From Novosphingobium sp. (lineage in GTDB: Bacteria; Pseudomonadota; Alphaproteobacteria; Sphingomonadales; Sphingomonadaceae), in assembly GCF_027486195.1 (NCBI RefSeq), contig NZ_JAIXPP010000003.1, positions 1 to 64,000 of the forward strand: a stretch of DNA of 64,000 nt, read 5' to 3'. The first letter of the stretch is position 1. Every line of letters begins with the position of its first letter. The notes below the pieces were generated by a model. The model worked only from the letters and a program-made list of their open reading frames with translations. It was not told the DNA's origin and ran no database searches. Positions 17,388 through 25,748 of this stretch are shown piece by piece. A program made the position numbers and the translations under genes.

Positions 17388-17978
17388 TTGGGGCATTCTA
17401 GGGCCGAGAAGGCACAAAGCCGAAAGCGCATTCTGGCCGCTGCCGCCACGCGTATCCGCGAAGCCGGGCTTGACGGGATCAGCGTTGGCGAACTGATGAA
17501 GTCAGTAAACCTCACGCATGGCGGGTTCTACGGGCACTTTGAATCACGCGCCCAGCTGATCGCGGCTGCGCTCGAGCAGGCGCTTGCCGACGGCGACCAG
17601 GCTGTTGCAGCCCACGTCGGCGAGCGCGGCGCCACGGTCAAATCCATCGTCAACAGCTATCTCAGCCCCGCGCACCGCGATCACCCCAGCAGCGGCTGCG
17701 CCATTCCCACGCTTGCCGGAGAGGTTGGGCGGGCCGATCCGGAAGTGCGCGCCATCATGGCGCAGCAACTTGCCAAGGGATTCCGACTCATGGGTGAAGC
17801 CGTGGGCGAGGCAGATCAGGATACGGAGCAGTTTGCGGCTTCCGCCTGGTCGATGATGATCGGCGCGATGATGATCTCGCGCGTGATGGCTGGTGATCCG
17901 CTGGCCGATCGCGTGCTGGCGCATGCGCGCAAGTCCATTCTGGAGCTTGCGGATCTGCACGGTGGGCGCAAGTCCTGA
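17388..17978 (+). CDS. TetR family transcriptional regulator
   Basis: A 196-residue protein. The N-terminal helix-turn-helix (about 1-55) reads MGHSRAEKAQSRKRILAAAA, then ISVGELMKSVNLTHGGFYGHF, typical of a TetR subgroup that begins MGHSxAxKA. The rest is the helical ligand-binding domain (SSGCAIPTLAGEVGR). The TTG start at 17388 has GGAGG at 17378-17382 and gives exactly this subgroup's usual N-terminus. The gene sits at the centre of a mirrored cluster, with SDR/isomerase genes on both sides. Three ATGAT-N4-ATCAT sites mark the promoters around it, so it probably represses the whole cluster and itself. The inducer is unknown. Confidence 0.88.
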   Translation: MGHSRAEKAQSRKRILAAAATRIREAGLDGISVGELMKSVNLTHGGFYGHFESRAQLIAAALEQALADGDQAVAAHVGERGATVKSIVNSYLSPAHRDHPSSGCAIPTLAGEVGRADPEVRAIMAQQLAKGFRLMGEAVGEADQDTEQFAASAWSMMIGAMMISRVMAGDPLADRVLAHARKSILELADLHGGRKS

Positions 17979-18004
17979 CGGCTGGATATCCGGCTTGATT
18001 TTGC

Positions 18005-18018
18005 ATGATGCTCATCAT
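18005..18018. promoter_or_regulatory. ATGAT-N4-ATCAT motif before the rightward isomerase-SDR pair (site C)
   Basis: ATGAT-GCTC-ATCAT, 36 bases upstream of the GTG start at 18054 and 27 bases after the TetR stop codon. It is the third copy of the half-sites seen at sites A and B. It implies a separate TetR-controlled promoter for the rightward pair. Confidence 0.62.
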
Positions 18019-18053
18019 ACTCATTTTCCGGTCTGGCATCGAGGAGATGAGTC

Positions 18054-18647
18054 GTGGCGGCAGTGGCTTTCCATTTCGATTATCGCAGCCCCTATTCCTA
18101 TCTGGCGATGACGCAGATCGGCGACCTTGATCTGACGCTGCACCCCTTTGATGTGATCGATGTGATGAAGCGCGTGGGCAACACGCCGACCACGATCACC
18201 TGCAAGGTCAAAGGCCAATACGCGAACGCCGACCTTGGCCGCTGGGCTGGCCGCTACGGCGTACCGCTGAACCCCAATCCCAAGATGCGCGAGATTGAAG
18301 GACGGCGGTTGCTGCGCGCGACGCTCGCCGTTCCCGATGGCCCCGAACGCCGCAAGGCCGCCGAAGCGCTATTCAAGGCGATGTGGGGAGAGCCTGCACC
18401 ACTTGGCTCGCCCGAAGAGATCGCGGCTTTGCTCTCCTCGGCTGGCGTTGCGGGAAGCGCGGATCTGGCCGACCGGATGGATGGCGACGATCTGGAAGCC
18501 CTGCTCGAAGCCGCGAACGCCGTCGCCGCTGAAAAAGGCGTGTTCGGGTCGCCCAGCTTTTTCCTCGGCGATACGATGTTCTTCGGCAATGACCGGCTCG
18601 AGTTCCTGCGCGAAGCTCTGGCAGAAGCCGGGGCGGTGGCGGCATGA
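18054..18647 (+). CDS. DsbA-family HCCA isomerase-like protein
   Basis: A 197-residue kappa-GST/HCCA-isomerase-like protein. It opens with FHFDYRSPYSYLAM, with Ser12 at the position of the thioredoxin Cys, and has the C-terminal GVFGSPSFFLGDTMFFGNDRLEFL. It is a distant paralogue of the gene at 15718-16338. The GTG at 18054 is supported by GAGGAG at 18041-18046; an ATG at 18047 is out of frame. The stop codon overlaps the start of the next SDR gene (ATGA), so the two are translated together. The substrate is unknown; aromatic or polycyclic catabolism is likely from the family. Confidence 0.85.
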   Translation: MAAVAFHFDYRSPYSYLAMTQIGDLDLTLHPFDVIDVMKRVGNTPTTITCKVKGQYANADLGRWAGRYGVPLNPNPKMREIEGRRLLRATLAVPDGPERRKAAEALFKAMWGEPAPLGSPEEIAALLSSAGVAGSADLADRMDGDDLEALLEAANAVAAEKGVFGSPSFFLGDTMFFGNDRLEFLREALAEAGAVAA

Positions 18648-19342
18648 AGCCCCTCGCGGTCGTCACCGGAGTCGGCCCCGGCACTGGCAGTTCGCTGGTC
18701 CGGCGGTTCATTGCCGGCGGGTATCAGGTCGCCATGATCGCCCGCAACGCGGCGCGGCTTGATGCGCTGGTTGCCGAATTGCCCGATGCCTTCGCGGTGC
18801 CGTGCGACGTCACCGACACAGCGGCCCTCCACGCAGCGCTCGAAGGCATCCGCGCGCGTGCAGGAGCGCCCGAGGTCGTCGTCCACAATGCGGTCGGCGG
18901 CGCGTTTGCCGATTTTCAGGAAGTGGCGCCGGAAACGCTGCAGGCCAATTTCGATGTCAACGTGATGGCGCTGCTGCATCTGGCGCGGTGGGCTGCGCCG
19001 CTGATGATCGAGCAAGGCAAAGGCGCGATCATCGTCACAGGCAACACCTCGGCGCAGCGCGGCCGCCCCAAGTTTGCCGGGTTTGCCCCCACCAAGGCCG
19101 CCCAGCGCATTCTGGCCGAATCCATCGCGCGCGATCTGGGGCCCAAAGGCGTCCATGTCGCCTATCTGATCATCGATGCCGTGATCGACGTCCCCTGGGC
19201 CCGGAAGCTCTATTCCACCGCCGAGGACGACTTCTTCATCAAGCCTTCAGCGATTGCTGACGAGGTCTTCCATCTGGTGCATCAGGACCGGTCGGCCTGG
19301 TCGTTCCTTGCCGAAGTGAGGCCATACCGAGAGAACTGGTAG
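18644..19342 (+). CDS. SDR family protein with Phe in place of the catalytic Tyr (second copy)
   Basis: A 232-residue SDR-like protein. It has cofactor motif TGVGPGTG (8-15), HNAVGG (81-86) in place of NNAG, and Phe147-x3-Lys151 (FAPTK) where YxxxK is expected. Its tail, HQDRSAWSFLAEVRPYRENW, parallels that of the SDR at 16365-17123. It is translationally coupled to the DsbA-like gene upstream by a 4-base overlap. Two independent SDRs of one cluster share the same Tyr-to-Phe change, so it is likely a subfamily trait, not damage. Substrate and activity are unknown. Confidence 0.85.
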   Translation: MKPLAVVTGVGPGTGSSLVRRFIAGGYQVAMIARNAARLDALVAELPDAFAVPCDVTDTAALHAALEGIRARAGAPEVVVHNAVGGAFADFQEVAPETLQANFDVNVMALLHLARWAAPLMIEQGKGAIIVTGNTSAQRGRPKFAGFAPTKAAQRILAESIARDLGPKGVHVAYLIIDAVIDVPWARKLYSTAEDDFFIKPSAIADEVFHLVHQDRSAWSFLAEVRPYRENW

Positions 19343-19355
19343 GAAGCAGCGGGCC

Positions 19356-19711
19356 ATGCCTGAAACCGTGACGCGCAAGTAGGCCTGTATCCTCTGCTAT
19401 GTGAACTGCGGCATCGAGGTCGAGGTTGAAGATGGCCTGATGAAGCGCGTGCGCGGGGACAAGGACAATCCCAAGTCGCTTGGCTACATCTGCCAGAAGG
19501 CCGGGCGGCTGCCGTTCTACGCCAATGATCGCGCGCTGCGGCTGACCAGTCCGCTGCGCCGCAATGCTGCTGGCGGGTTCGACGAGATCACCTGGGACGT
19601 CGCGATTGCAGAGATCGCGGGCAAGCTGAATGTGGTGCGCGAAACATGCGGGGCGCAGACCTTGGGCTATTATGGCGGCGGCGGGCACGGCAGCGTGATG
19701 GGCGGTGTGCC
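19356..19711 (+). pseudogene. Molybdopterin oxidoreductase, N-terminal fragment with early stop
   Basis: The remnant of a large molybdopterin-dependent oxidoreductase. Its N-terminus has the CxxCxxxC iron-sulphur pattern (CILCYVNCGIEVEVEDG), then RVRGDKDNPKSLGYICQKAGR, the LTSPLRR segment, and a last recognisable stretch TLGYYGGGGHGS. An in-frame TAG at 19380-19382 interrupts the ninth codon after the ATG at 19356. Similarity ends near 19711, where an SDR sequence begins in another frame. The usual family length is about 700 residues, so over 80 percent is missing. It is non-functional. Confidence 0.85.
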
Positions 19712-20443
19712 ACCTACGCTAACCGCTTCGCATCACGCGGACACGATCTGGTTCTCGTGGCGCGAGACCAGGCGCGCATGGAAACGCTGGCGGCAAAGCT
19801 GCGCGATGCGTTCGGCGTGAAGATCGATGTTCTCAAGGCCGACCTGACCGATGCCGACGAGCTTGCTCAGGTCGAAGCGCGGCTGCGGGACGACAACCGC
19901 ATCGGCGTGCTGGTCAACAACGCCGGAGCCAGCGTCGGCGGAAGCTTCATCGAACAGCCGATCGATGACGTTGCCCGGCTTGTCGCCCTCAACACAACCG
20001 CGCCGCTCAGGCTCGCCAGTGCCGTCGCGCCGCGCTTGGCAGCAGCCGGTGAAGGCGCGATCATCAACATCGGCTCGGTCGTCGGGCTGGCTCCCGAATT
20101 CGGCATGACGGTTTACGGCGCCACCAAGGCTTTCATCCTGTTCCTCTCCCAAAGCCTTGCGCTCGAACTGGCTCCCAAGGGGGTCTATGTGCAGGCGGTC
20201 CTGCCTGCAGCAACCAGGACCGAGATCTGGGAGCGGGCCGGCGCAGACGTCAGTGCACTTCCGGCAATGATGGACGTGAATGATCTGGTCGATGCCGCGC
20301 TGGTGGGGTTCGACCGGCGCGAGAATGTGACCATTCCTCCGCTGCAAGATGCCGCGCAATGGGAAGCATTCCAGTCCGCACGTCAGATCATGCTGCCGTT
20401 CAGCGAGACCCAGCCGGCTGCGCGCTACCGAGCCGCCTTCTGA
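19712..20443 (+). pseudogene. SDR oxidoreductase lacking its N-terminal cofactor motif
   Basis: About 243 residues of a short-chain dehydrogenase that starts abruptly at YANRFASRGHDLVLVARD. The preceding beta-strand and TGxxxGIG motif, which should be the first 14 or so residues, are absent; the DNA there belongs to the molybdopterin oxidoreductase fragment. The rest is well kept: LVNNAG, INIGSVVGLA, YGATKAFIL with Tyr and Lys, and a normal C-terminus. An open frame from ATG 19646 could express it with an unrelated N-terminal leader, but NAD(P) binding should be lost. It is most likely a deletion scar. Confidence 0.82.
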
Positions 20444-20498
20444 CGGCACTCTGGTGCTGACCGGTTTCGGCGTCCATTTCTGAACCCGTTACGAATGC

Positions 20499-20524
20499 GG
20501 GGCGGGCAAGACCCGCCCCCGTTT
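20499..20524 (+). terminator. Hairpin after the SDR remnant
   Basis: GGGGCGGG (20499-20506) and CCCGCCCC (20512-20519) form a perfect 8-bp stem with a 5-base loop, followed by C-G-TTT. It separates the degraded cluster from the efflux operon. Confidence 0.6.
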
Positions 20525-20525
20525 G

Positions 20526-20544
20526 TGTCAGCTTTTTGTCAGCT
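20526..20544 (+). promoter_or_regulatory. 11-bp-phased direct repeat, likely OmpR-type binding site
   Basis: TGTCAGCT-TTT-TGTCAGCT (20526-20533 and 20537-20544) are identical half-sites with an 11-bp period, the usual arrangement for OmpR/PhoB-type regulators. The site lies about 105 bases upstream of the efflux operon, which itself encodes an OmpR-type regulator. Autoregulation is inferred. Confidence 0.6.
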
Positions 20545-20650
20545 GCGGCAATGCAGCGTGACAGGTCTGGCCCAGTTCGGTGGCATGAAGATCACACCTC
20601 TGCTCCGCGCTGCCCGCTGCCTGCTGCCCTATTTGCGCACAGGATTGACG

Positions 20651-21130
20651 ATGAATCGCCAGACAGCCCTCCAACTTGCATCCAGCGCGGCGGGATTTGT
20701 GCTGATGGCATCGGTGCTGGTGGTGGGCGCCAAGGCCCAGGTGCCGCAGCCTTCCGCCTTTGCGTTCAAGCCAGGCCTCTGGTCCGTGACTCGCTCGATG
20801 CGCGCAGGGCCGGAAGGCAATGCGCGCGGCGGCGCCGAAGAAGTCTGCTTCGATGCCGCCACGCTGGTACACGATCCGGCTGCTCCGATCCGCATCAGGC
20901 CGCCCAAGGCCGACAGCAGTGCGCCGCAGTGCGTGATTACCGATCTCAAGGTCGCGGGTGGCACGGCGAGCTATTCGACTTTATGCAAGGGGCCGATGGG
21001 CCGAATTCGCGGCCTGTGGTCCGGCACGCACGAGGCGGGCCGGTTTGCCATGACCGGGCGGATGAAGGCCATGTTCATGAACCTGAACGCTACCTACAGC
21101 GGCCGCTGGCTGGGTGCCTGCAAACCGTGA
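20651..21130 (+). CDS. DUF3617 family exported protein
   Basis: A 159-residue protein. The N-terminal 30 residues form a signal peptide or anchor (SSAAGFVLMASVLVVGAKAQ). The rest shows the DUF3617 pattern: FKPGLWSVTRSM, EEVCFDAATL, two Cys in the second half and a C-terminal MNLNATYSGRWLGAC. Function unknown; the family is periplasmic. The ATG at 20651 has AGGA at 20641-20644 and starts the signal peptide; longer in-frame starts (20585) lack this logic. Its stop overlaps the next gene's GTG (GTGA), making it the first gene of the efflux operon. Confidence 0.78.
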   Translation: MNRQTALQLASSAAGFVLMASVLVVGAKAQVPQPSAFAFKPGLWSVTRSMRAGPEGNARGGAEEVCFDAATLVHDPAAPIRIRPPKADSSAPQCVITDLKVAGGTASYSTLCKGPMGRIRGLWSGTHEAGRFAMTGRMKAMFMNLNATYSGRWLGACKP

Positions 21131-22533
21131 GGCGGCGCTGGACGGCCATGTGCCTGGCCTCGCTTGTTGTGCTCGGTGGGTGCCGGGCAGGGCCGGACTA
21201 TCATCCGCAGTCATCAGCGGAACTCTCCGTGCCCGCGGCCTACTTGCACAGCGCGGAAGCGCATGCTGACATGGCGGGCGAGGCCGATTGGTGGAAGCGC
21301 TTCGACGATCCCGCCCTGCCCCCGCTGATCGCGCGCGCGCTGGCGGGGAACACGGATATCGCTTCGGCGACCGCGCGGTTGCAACAGGCACGCGAGGGAC
21401 TGCGCCAGGCCAAGGCGCAGTTCGCGCCAACGATCAGCAGCAGCGGGAACGCCGGACGGCTGTTCAACAGCGCTGCGCCAGACAGCGACAGCTTTTCACA
21501 GAGCCTCGACGCGCGCTGGACCGCCGATCTGTTCGGCGGACTGGGTCGCGGGCGGCAGGCATCGGCGGCCTCGCTTGAGGCGGCGCGCTATTCGCTAGCG
21601 GATGTGCAGCGTGCCATCCTGGCCGAGCTGGCGCGCAATCTGGTCGATACGCGCACCACCGCGCTACGGCTCGATATCGCGCGCGATACGCTGCGGACGC
21701 AGGACGACAATCTGGTGATCGCCGGCTTCCGGGTGCGCGCCGGACTGGTTTCCGCGCTCGATGAGGAACAGGCGCGGTCGCAGCGCGCGGCGACGGCGGC
21801 GAGCATTCCCCTGCTGGTGCGGACCGAGGCGGCGGCGCGCAATCGGGTTGCGGTGCTGGCGGGGATGGCGCCCGAGGCGATCAATCCGCTGCTGGGCACT
21901 TCAAGCAAGGTTCCTGCTGCGCCACGCCTTGTGGTGGGGGCGCCGCTTGACCTCTTGCGGCGCCGCCCGGACTTGCGCGCCGCCGAACGCCGGCTTGCCG
22001 CGGCATCGGCGCGGATCGGGGTGGCCAAGGCGCAGCTCTATCCCGCGCTTGTCTTGACCGGCAACCTGGGCACGACGTCGAACTCGATCCGCACGCTGAC
22101 CGATGTGGTGACCGGGCAAATCTTCGCCTCGCTTTCCGCGACCATCTTCGACGGTGGGCGGCTGCGCAGCGTGGTCCGCCAGCGCCGGGCCGAGGCCGAG
22201 GAAAGCCTCGCCGATTATCACGGCCGCGTGCTCGGCGCGCTGGAGGATGTCGAGAACGCGCTGGTGACGCGTGAAACGAGCGATACAAGGCTGGTCGAAC
22301 TGGGCCAGCAGGTCGCTGCCGCCGATGCCGCAGCGCGGCTGGCGCGCAGCAACTACCGCGCGGGACTTACCGATTTTCGCACGCTGCTCGATGCCGAACG
22401 CACCTTGCTGAGCGCGCGCGATGGGGAGGCCAGCGCGCGTGGTGACCGCACGAAGGCGGCGATCCAGCTCTATCTCGCCCTTGGGGGAGATTGGCCGCAG
22501 GACCTCGATTTTTCAGGAAAGAAAAGGCCATGA
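21127..22533 (+). CDS. Efflux system outer membrane lipoprotein (TolC/NodT type)
   Basis: A 468-residue outer membrane channel. The lipoprotein signal is MRRRWTAMCLASLVVLGGC, with Cys19 as the lipidation site. Two repeated outer-membrane efflux domains follow, with typical segments DWWKRFDDPALPPLIARAL, ARLQQAREGLRQAKAQFAP, LLRRRPDLRAAERRLAAASA and ARSNYRAGLTDFRTLLDAER. It forms the trimeric exit duct of a tripartite pump. The GTG at 21127 overlaps the stop of the DUF3617 gene. The open frame extends much further upstream but without homology, so this start is chosen. Its stop overlaps the ATG of the adaptor gene (ATGA). Confidence 0.92.
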   Translation: MRRRWTAMCLASLVVLGGCRAGPDYHPQSSAELSVPAAYLHSAEAHADMAGEADWWKRFDDPALPPLIARALAGNTDIASATARLQQAREGLRQAKAQFAPTISSSGNAGRLFNSAAPDSDSFSQSLDARWTADLFGGLGRGRQASAASLEAARYSLADVQRAILAELARNLVDTRTTALRLDIARDTLRTQDDNLVIAGFRVRAGLVSALDEEQARSQRAATAASIPLLVRTEAAARNRVAVLAGMAPEAINPLLGTSSKVPAAPRLVVGAPLDLLRRRPDLRAAERRLAAASARIGVAKAQLYPALVLTGNLGTTSNSIRTLTDVVTGQIFASLSATIFDGGRLRSVVRQRRAEAEESLADYHGRVLGALEDVENALVTRETSDTRLVELGQQVAAADAAARLARSNYRAGLTDFRTLLDAERTLLSARDGEASARGDRTKAAIQLYLALGGDWPQDLDFSGKKRP

Positions 22534-23852
22534 ACGCAGACGCGCTCGCCGTGGGCGGGACCGATCTCGATACCTTCCTCGCGCGCCCGCCAAAGGGCTG
22601 GTGGAGCCGCTGGGGGAAGTGGGCCGCGGCCCTGCTCGGCGTGGTGTTGCTGGGGCTGGTCGTGCTGCGGCTGATGAGCGGCGGATCGAAGACGGAGTAT
22701 GTGACAGCCGAGGTTGCGCGCGGCGATCTCTCGGTAACAGTAACGGCAACGGGCAATCTCGCGCCGACCAACCAGATCGATGTCGGCTCCGAAATCTCAG
22801 GCATCGTGCGCGATGTTCGGGTCGAGGCCAATGATCGGGTGACCAAGGGACAGGTGCTTGCGGTGATCGACACCGCGCGGCTCACCGATCAGGTGAACCA
22901 GAGCCAGGCGCAGCTCGCGGCCAATACGGCAAGCGTGGCGCAGGCCCGCGCGACGCTTGACGAGGCGCGGCTCCAGCTTGGCCGCTTGCAGGAAGTGCGG
23001 CGGCTTTCGGACGGGCGCGTGCCAGCCGATGTCGAGATGGCGGCGCAAGTGGCGGCAGTCGCGCGGGCGCGCGCCTCGCTTGCGGCGGCCGAGGCAAATG
23101 TCGCGGCGGCGGCAGCGGCGCTTTCATCGAACCGCACGCAGGTCGATCGGGCGGTGATCCGCTCGCCGGTGACGGGCGTGGTGCTCAAGCGGCTGATCGA
23201 TCCCGGGCAGACGGTGCAGGCCGCGTTCAACACTCCGCAGCTGTTCATCATTGCCGAGGACCTCACGCAGATGAAGCTGGAGGTTGCCGTCGATGAAGCC
23301 GATGTGGGCCAGGTGCGCGAGGGGCAGCCGGCAAGCTTCACCGTCGATGCCTTTCCGACGCGCACATTCCCCGCGCGGCTGATCCGAATAGACCTTGGCG
23401 CGAAGAACCTCGCGGCAAGTTCGGGTACCACCACGTCGAGTTCCGATGTCGTGTCCTATATCGCTACGCTGGTGCTGAGGAATGCCGATCTCGTGCTGCG
23501 CCCGGGCATGACAGCGACGGCGGTGATCGAGACATCGGGGATCAGGGATGCATTGCTCGTGCCCAATGCGGCGCTGCGCTTTGCACCGCCGGCTTCGGCG
23601 GTCAAGGCTTCGGGCTTGCGCTTAGGTCCGCCCGACCAGCGCGGCTCGACCGTGCGCCAGCAGCGCGAAGTCGGCGCAGGTAGCCGCCTGCCGATCTATG
23701 TGCTGGAAAAGGATGGCAGCCTGCACATGGTCGAGGTGGTCACCGGGCGCAGCGACGGTCGGCGTACCGCTATCACCGGCGAAGGCCTGCGGGCGGGCAT
23801 GATCGTTGTCACCGGAGTGAAGTCGGCGGCGAAGGGAGGCACGGGTGGCTGA
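22530..23852 (+). CDS. Periplasmic adaptor of ABC efflux pump (MacA-like)
   Basis: A 440-residue membrane fusion protein. One N-terminal transmembrane helix (ALLGVVLLGLVVLRLM, about 32-47) is followed by the lipoyl half-motif GNLAPTNQIDVGSEISGIV. An Ala-rich coiled-coil hairpin spans about 105-200, then VIRSPVTGVVLKRLIDPGQTV and the beta-barrel segments. It links the inner-membrane ABC transporter to the outer-membrane channel. The start at 22530 overlaps the upstream stop and has GGAAAG upstream. It is followed with an 8-base overlap by the ATPase gene. The pairing with ABC components, not an RND pump, makes it MacA-type. Confidence 0.92.
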   Translation: MNADALAVGGTDLDTFLARPPKGWWSRWGKWAAALLGVVLLGLVVLRLMSGGSKTEYVTAEVARGDLSVTVTATGNLAPTNQIDVGSEISGIVRDVRVEANDRVTKGQVLAVIDTARLTDQVNQSQAQLAANTASVAQARATLDEARLQLGRLQEVRRLSDGRVPADVEMAAQVAAVARARASLAAAEANVAAAAAALSSNRTQVDRAVIRSPVTGVVLKRLIDPGQTVQAAFNTPQLFIIAEDLTQMKLEVAVDEADVGQVREGQPASFTVDAFPTRTFPARLIRIDLGAKNLAASSGTTTSSSDVVSYIATLVLRNADLVLRPGMTATAVIETSGIRDALLVPNAALRFAPPASAVKASGLRLGPPDQRGSTVRQQREVGAGSRLPIYVLEKDGSLHMVEVVTGRSDGRRTAITGEGLRAGMIVVTGVKSAAKGGTGG

Positions 23853-24537
23853 ACCGCTGATCCGGCTATCGGGCATCACCAAGACCTTCGGTGAAGGGCC
23901 CGCCGCTTTCCGGGCGCTGCGCGGGGTGGACCTCGATGTGGCTGAAGGCGATTTCGTGGCGATCATGGGTGCGAGCGGTTCAGGCAAATCGACCACGATG
24001 AACATCCTCGGCTGCCTCGACACGCCAACCAGCGGGCGCTTCGTGTTCAAGGGCGTCGAAGTGCAGGCACTGGACCGGGATCAGCGCGCGCTGCTCAGGC
24101 GGCGCTACCTCGGCTTCGTGTTTCAGGGATTCAATCTGCTGGCGCGCACGTCTGCGCTGGAGAATGTCGAATTGCCGCTGCTCTATCGCGGCGAAAGCGG
24201 CGCGCGGCGGCGGGCGCTGGCGATGGCCGCGCTCGACAAGGTGGGGCTCGTAGCCTGGGCACATCATGCGCCGAACGAACTTTCCGGCGGGCAGCAGCAG
24301 CGCGTTGCGATTGCCCGCGCGATTGTCACTTCGCCGGCGGTGCTGCTGGCGGACGAGCCGACCGGCAATCTCGACAGCGAGCGGTCGCTGGAGATCATGG
24401 CGCTGCTCACCGAGCTCAACCGCGAGGCCGGGATCACCGTGCTGATGGTGACGCATGAGCCGGATATGGCGGCCCATGCCCGCACCGTGGTGCGCTTCCG
24501 AGACGGGTTGGTCGAGCGCATCGAGGTGCAGGGCTGA
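23845..24537 (+). CDS. ABC transporter ATP-binding protein (MacB-type ATPase)
   Basis: A 230-residue nucleotide-binding domain. It has Walker A GASGSGKST (42-50), Q-loop (GFVFQGFNLL), signature LSGGQQQR (about 146), Walker B VLLADEP followed by TGNLD, and the switch His in LMVTHEP. It powers the MacB-like permease encoded next. In E. coli MacB these two parts are fused; here they are separate genes. It starts at GTG 23845 inside the adaptor gene and ends at the base where the permease ATG begins (TGATG), so translation is coupled. Confidence 0.95.
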   Translation: MAEPLIRLSGITKTFGEGPAAFRALRGVDLDVAEGDFVAIMGASGSGKSTTMNILGCLDTPTSGRFVFKGVEVQALDRDQRALLRRRYLGFVFQGFNLLARTSALENVELPLLYRGESGARRRALAMAALDKVGLVAWAHHAPNELSGGQQQRVAIARAIVTSPAVLLADEPTGNLDSERSLEIMALLTELNREAGITVLMVTHEPDMAAHARTVVRFRDGLVERIEVQG

Positions 24538-25748
24538 TGCTCGGCACCACCATTCTCCTCGCCTTCCGGGAAATCCGCCGTCACCTCATGCGCTCGTTCC
24601 TCACGGTGCTGGGTGTGGTGATCGGCGTGTTCTCGGTGATCACGATGGTCACGCTAGGCAATGGCGCGACCGCTTCAGTGCGGCAATCGATCAGCGCGCT
24701 GGGGTCTGACATGCTGCAGGTCCGTCCGGGACAGAGCACCGGCCCCGGCGGCGGGAGCGGCACGGCGGTCGCGCCGTTCAAGCTTGAGGACATTGCAGCA
24801 ATCCGCAGCCAGATTGCCGGGGTGGTCGCGGTGGCCGGGCAGGCGCAAGTGGCGGCGACTGCAGTGCGCAATGCACAGAACTGGTCGACCAGCGTGACCG
24901 GCTCGAGCAACGACTTTTTTGTGGCACAGAAGCTGGCGTTCAGCGCCGGCCGCCCTTTCACCCCGGCCGAGGAGCAGTCCGGCCGCAGCGTCTGCGTGAT
25001 CGGCTCGACCATCGCGCGCAACCTGTTCCAGGGCGTCGATCCGGTGGGACAGGCCATGCGAGTCCGGACAATCAGCTGCGAAGTCGTCGGCGTTCTCGCC
25101 GAGCGCGGACAAAGCGGCTTTGCCGGGGATCAGGACGATACCGTGGTCATGCCGATCAAGGCGGTGCAGCGGCGGATGACCGGCAACCACGATGTCCGCG
25201 CCATCATTGTCGGGGTCGATCCCGCCTTCGACAGCAGCGCGATCAAGGCCTCGCTGGTGGCACTGATGCGCGAGCGGCGTCGGCTCACCTCCACCGAGGC
25301 GGACGATTTCAGCGTGCTCGATTCGCGCCAGATTTCGGATACGATCGCCAGCACGGTCGGGCTCCTGACCGTGCTGGTCGGCGCCGTTGCCGGGATCAGC
25401 CTGCTGGTGGGCGGGATCGGGATCATGAACATCATGCTGGTGAGCGTGACCGAGCGCACGCGCGAGATCGGGGTGCGGCTGGCCATCGGCGCGCTGGGGC
25501 ATGAAGTGCTGCTGCAGTTCCTTGTTGAAGCCGTGGTACTCTCGTGCCTTGGCGGCCTCATCGGCATCGTGCTGGCGCTGGTCACGTGCCTGATCGTCGC
25601 GCCGCTGATGGGGCTGCCGTTCCTGTTCGATCCTTCGATCAATGTCCTGAGCTTTGCATTTTCCGCGCTCATCGGCGTCGTCTTCGGATACTTTCCGGCG
25701 CGCCGCGCGGCGGCCCTCAACCCGATCGAGGCGCTGCGCTATGATTGA
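24537..25748 (+). CDS. ABC transporter permease (MacB/FtsX family)
   Basis: A 403-residue permease. The N-terminal helix FLTVLGVVIGVFSVITMVTL precedes a large periplasmic domain (about 50-270). Three C-terminal helices include VAGISLLVGGIGIMNIMLVS, and the conserved cytoplasmic turn TERTREIGVRLAIGAL lies in this region. This is the mechanotransmission topology of MacB-type transporters, which expel substrates already in the periplasm. Its 3' end overlaps the response regulator start by 8 bases. Substrate unknown: macrolides, peptides or lipids are all possible for the family. Confidence 0.94.
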   Translation: MLGTTILLAFREIRRHLMRSFLTVLGVVIGVFSVITMVTLGNGATASVRQSISALGSDMLQVRPGQSTGPGGGSGTAVAPFKLEDIAAIRSQIAGVVAVAGQAQVAATAVRNAQNWSTSVTGSSNDFFVAQKLAFSAGRPFTPAEEQSGRSVCVIGSTIARNLFQGVDPVGQAMRVRTISCEVVGVLAERGQSGFAGDQDDTVVMPIKAVQRRMTGNHDVRAIIVGVDPAFDSSAIKASLVALMRERRRLTSTEADDFSVLDSRQISDTIASTVGLLTVLVGAVAGISLLVGGIGIMNIMLVSVTERTREIGVRLAIGALGHEVLLQFLVEAVVLSCLGGLIGIVLALVTCLIVAPLMGLPFLFDPSINVLSFAFSALIGVVFGYFPARRAAALNPIEALRYD

